NCBI RefSeq assembly: GCF_046545555.1
Contig: NZ_JBHZTH010000001.1
Location: 682,001-746,000 of the forward strand
DNA from: Winogradskyella sp046545555
GTDB taxonomy: Bacteria > Bacteroidota > Bacteroidia > Flavobacteriales > Flavobacteriaceae
Direction of reading: 5' to 3'
Length of the DNA: 64,000 bases
In this document: positions 62,101 through 64,000 of the stretch, one piece after another
Position numbering within the stretch: the stretch's first letter is position 1
Layout of the letters: every line of letters starts with the position of its first letter
Translations under genes and position numbers: made by a program
The notes under the pieces: generated by a model
What the model saw: the letters and a program-made list of their open reading frames with translations, nothing else
What the model was told of the DNA's origin: nothing
The model's database searches: none

Positions 62101-63788
62101 ATAATAAGGTTGAGAATACGTGGTATTTAAAACTCCATGGAACGCTAGACTTAGCAGACGATTCACAATTAATTCAGACCTTTAATAGTGATTTAGTAAC
62201 ATCAGCTAATGGCAAATTATTGAGAAGACAAGAGGGTAATTCTAGTGTTTACTGGTATAATTATTGGGCTTCTCCTGTTGGTTCATTAGGTGCGACCGCA
62301 TTGAGTGACAATAATTTGTTCACTAATAATATAAATAACTCAAATTATAATTTGGGAATGCTTAAAAAGCCTAATGGAGCAAATTTCGAATTTACAGGTG
62401 CTCTTAACGAAATTGGTAAAATAAGTGTTTATTGGTTATACACTTATAAAAATGGTGTTACTTATTTTGATTATGCTCCTATGGATGCCAATTCACAAAT
62501 AGAACCTGGTATCGGATATACTCAAAAAGGCACTGGTTTAGGAACAGAGCAACAATATGTATTTGAAGGTAAGCCTAATAACGGAACAATTATAGTGCCT
62601 GTATTAGATACTGGCGGTAATGGGTCAGTGCCAGCAGAATCTAAAACAGATTTTTTATTAGGTAATCCATATGCTTCTGCGATAGATTTGCATAAATTCA
62701 TTGATGATAACTCAGGCGTCATTGATGGCACTATTCAATTATGGCAACAATGGAGTGGTAGTTCGCATAATTTGGATGAATACGATGGTGGTTACGCTCA
62801 AGTCAATAAATTAGGATCGGTAAGAGCCTATCAGTTTGTTGGAATAGAAGGAGAAAATAACGGTAATCAAGATGGTACTAAAAGACCTAGTCGTTACCTT
62901 CCTGTAGGACAAGGATTTATAACTGAAATTGTTGCAGACGGTAATGTTGTTTTTAATAATAGTCAACGTTTATTTATTAAAGAATCAGATGCGGATGGAT
63001 CTTATAACAATGGCTCAGTATTTTTTAGAGGTGAAGCAAATAGCAACTCTAATAATAATGTAAGTTCAAAAGATGCGGATGCAGTCCAAGAAAACCTAAT
63101 GCAAAAACTACGTATAGAATTGAATTCTGTAAATGGTCCGTCGACCAAACGTGAATTATTGCTTGGTTTTAGTGAAGATACATCAGATGATTACGATTAT
63201 GGTTATGATTCTAAAAATGCCGCTTTAAACGTTAATGATATAGGTTTAATTTTAGAAGATAAGGCAATGATAATACAGGCATATGGTCCTATAGAAGCTA
63301 GTAAAATTGTTCCAATGGTTTTAAAATCTTCAGGCAATTATAACTATACACTTCAAATAACAGAAACAGAAAACATAGACGAAGATCAGGACATTTACAT
63401 TAAGGATAATTTAACAGGCACATATTTTGACCTAAGAAGCGAGCAACCTTATGAATTCACCTCAAATACAGGGGAGTTTAATAATAGATTAGAGATTGTT
63501 TTTCAGCAAGAATCAGAAACTCTTTCTCAAATAGATCAGAATCTAGAAACTATAAATTTTTATTATGCTAGCAACAGAAATAAAATAGTAGTATTAAATC
63601 CCAAAAATCAAAATATAAAAACCATAGAGGTTATTAATATGCTAGGCCAAACAGTTTATCAAATTCAGAATGTTTTTGAGGGCTCTTATATTGAATATGA
63701 TATAAAAAACTTAAACACTGGGACCTACATTATAAGGCTTATCTTAGATAGCAATAGTCAACAAACCAAGAAAATAATAATAAATTAA
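59175..63788 (+). CDS. T9SS-secreted protein with calcium-binding repeats and LamG domain
   Basis: A 1537-residue secreted protein (signal peptide to LNINLCFSQ). Domains in order: an N-terminal beta region (about 30-285); thrombospondin type 3-like Ca2+ repeats (DTDGDNISDRCDLDDDNDGI, about 295-320, and DSDSDGIPNHLDIDADDDGI onward, about 512-625); a LamG sandwich (about 670-840, MAWVKIDPSN, WHHIAGTFSN). A large module follows (YWYNYWASPVG, GNPYASAIDLHKF, GQGFITEI), then a T9SS sorting domain (IEVINMLGQTVYQIQ). Likely a cell-surface adhesin or substrate-binding protein. The C-terminal ~500 residues match the protein at 19244-22351. Confidence 0.9.
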   Translation: MKIRLRFSLFVTAIILNINLCFSQDLIDCPSISGASLPEADAVSWIRNGYKIYTIGNNTNGLGYRESGFQQEVFNRGQTLNVLNGSNDYNFPSSSSNPGSANTSVGTFPNGTLDFFGNYYRRTSSPQISQFRTTTAGGFISGNTGHGVYVYPETGAQIDDYYSVNINFTNPVNAFSFDIVDIFDTIGNGSESNYEIYVDGSLLAYFHGPFLGDDQTGNIELYDDEDNLKATFVGGQNIENTFGFTSEDSVSQVTIKHIVVSGSLLIDSHEPHGFDTFAYSFTCQTDACDASVSGYLDTDGDNISDRCDLDDDNDGIPDSIELDCASNFIDLNQTFNDNISNPGTINGIYPHGDVSVDFTYKLEGNATWSSGVTSATNAGVSGVYINAQVKDSDFDNGDVAVYTFDFSNPVYDLSFKIGGFDNEDRADVTATNGGDDVKVDITDINLSSGFIIDNTVADTNGASGNAPLNSIQVDLREPVDQIVIKVAKNDGESANSTIQFYEFIFCASKDSDSDGIPNHLDIDADDDGIPDNVEAQPTVGYQAPSGSGLSITDANKDGVDDNYGAGLLTLEDTDGDGIEDYVDLDSDNDGTPDIKENGLPDTVIDNDTDFDGLDNAFETTNVNDAILDVNEDIENPTDLSILPDSDGDLGLGGDLDYRDIIDVYLQSATIDFDGIDDYLTGNSFIVGLGEVTAMAWVKIDPSNDSNAIANIAGEGEALRMFVQNGNQLMFGVRTSSGNEHIVSGIDVNYNEWHHIAGTFSNLTGKISIYVDGDKINESTYSNSVGETIINTNIWNGKFEIGRLSKNTEDKQYFIGDIDEVRVFDISLSEEQIQQMVYQEIEIEANGFVTGKVIPKPIKDTKTLQNIPWSSILAYYTMSNIINSTTADFSGNDRTLNLMNITSVQEQTAPMPYKTKSNGDWSDETTWLHGDVWDIEDSSNNKNWSIINIDNDITSSNSHTNLGLIIGEDKSLTVNGDNKVENTWYLKLHGTLDLADDSQLIQTFNSDLVTSANGKLLRRQEGNSSVYWYNYWASPVGSLGATALSDNNLFTNNINNSNYNLGMLKKPNGANFEFTGALNEIGKISVYWLYTYKNGVTYFDYAPMDANSQIEPGIGYTQKGTGLGTEQQYVFEGKPNNGTIIVPVLDTGGNGSVPAESKTDFLLGNPYASAIDLHKFIDDNSGVIDGTIQLWQQWSGSSHNLDEYDGGYAQVNKLGSVRAYQFVGIEGENNGNQDGTKRPSRYLPVGQGFITEIVADGNVVFNNSQRLFIKESDADGSYNNGSVFFRGEANSNSNNNVSSKDADAVQENLMQKLRIELNSVNGPSTKRELLLGFSEDTSDDYDYGYDSKNAALNVNDIGLILEDKAMIIQAYGPIEASKIVPMVLKSSGNYNYTLQITETENIDEDQDIYIKDNLTGTYFDLRSEQPYEFTSNTGEFNNRLEIVFQQESETLSQIDQNLETINFYYASNRNKIVVLNPKNQNIKTIEVINMLGQTVYQIQNVFEGSYIEYDIKNLNTGTYIIRLILDSNSQQTKKIIIN

Positions 63789-63897
63789 AAGCTATATAAT
63801 TACCTATAAACAGAGTTTCTATAAACTTCATAGCAATTATTTGGTTTGGTATTAATAATTAATTTCCTTTGCCATTAATAATGATACATAAGTAACC

Positions 63898-64000
63898 ATG
63901 GGAGACCCTAACTTTGATTTTTTAAAATCGAAATTCCATGTTTCTAAAGAGACGTTTTTAATTTTAAAAGGCTTAGCTAAATTTCGCAAGTTAAAAACTG
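63898..64000 (+). CDS. N-terminus of a gene cut by the window edge
   Basis: An ATG at 63898 opens a frame that reaches the window end: it begins MGDPNFDFLKSKFHVSKETF and continues LILKGLAKFRKLKT (34 codons). The composition looks coding. It could be the start of a Crp/Fnr-type regulator, but this is a guess from a short stretch. No signal peptide. Confidence 0.4.
   Translation, partial: MGDPNFDFLKSKFHVSKETFLILKGLAKFRKLKT

Noticed and set aside
1..64000. CRISPR arrays, tRNA/rRNA genes, insertion sequences, prophage or integron parts
   Set aside because: No direct-repeat array, cloverleaf-like sequence, transposase, integrase or terminal inverted repeats were found in the gaps or among the proteins.

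Overview
The window looks like a chromosomal segment of a marine-type member of the Flavobacteriaceae (Bacteroidota). The DNA is AT-rich. Promoters match the Bacteroidota pattern (TAnnTTTG -7 box, sometimes with an upstream TTG), Shine-Dalgarno sequences are mostly absent, and TTG/GTG starts are common. The gene content fits: a type IX secretion component (PorZ), proteins with T9SS C-terminal sorting domains, TonB-dependent receptors with CarboxypepD_reg-like N-termini, a DUF4270 lipoprotein and a 7TM-AraC regulator. I see no tRNA, rRNA, CRISPR array, transposase, integrase or prophage, so this reads as core chromosome rather than an island. No stretch above about 300 bases lacks a gene.

Layout. 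1-7.3 kb: a cut serine hydrolase gene, an AraC-type membrane regulator, yraN, the yicC-gmk-nadD operon, a hotdog thioesterase, and an ArsC-like / EamA / FemAB-like operon. 7.4-13.5 kb: DinB-fold protein plus Na+/H+ antiporter, a DUF3298-type lipoprotein, a cystathionine gamma-synthase/lyase, an outer-membrane protein and gdhA. 13.6-25.3 kb: porZ-recO-TonB receptor, a 1035-residue T9SS cargo protein, recX, a small porin-like protein, a JmjC-like cupin and an orphan lipoprotein. 25.4-34.4 kb: biotin genes (bioB; bioF-DUF2007-bioD-bioA) interspersed with a flotillin/NfeD pair, a ketoacyl synthase and a Coa1-like protein. 34.4-35.7 kb: a small DUF2975-DUF2975-HTH operon behind two perfect palindromes. 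35.7-41.6 kb: a DNA-damage cassette with a LexA-like S24 repressor divergent from dnaE-type polymerase, dinB and a SRAP protein. 41.7-43.6 kb: atpD-atpC. 43.7-48.1 kb: TonB receptor plus GDSL lipoprotein. 48.3-52.6 kb: a GT5-like protein, DUF4270 and glmS. 52.7-58.9 kb: panC, panD, a flippase-like membrane protein, two tandem alpha/beta hydrolases, a small ORF and radA. 59.2-63.8 kb: a 1537-residue calcium-binding/LamG T9SS protein, then the first codons of a gene cut by the window edge.

How the parts work together. Vitamin synthesis is a theme (biotin, pantothenate, NAD). Surface export and uptake is another (PorZ, two T9SS cargos, two TonB receptors, DUF4270). DNA repair is the third (RecO, RecX, RadA, LexA-like/DnaE/DinB/SRAP). 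The most rewarding places for a second look are the palindrome-flanked promoter of the DUF2975/HTH operon, the divergent control region and leader of the mutagenesis cassette, the tandem hydrolases whose nucleophile serine is aspartate, the ketoacyl synthase among the biotin genes, the GT5-like protein lacking its nucleotide-sugar motif, and the large C-terminal module shared by the two T9SS cargo proteins.
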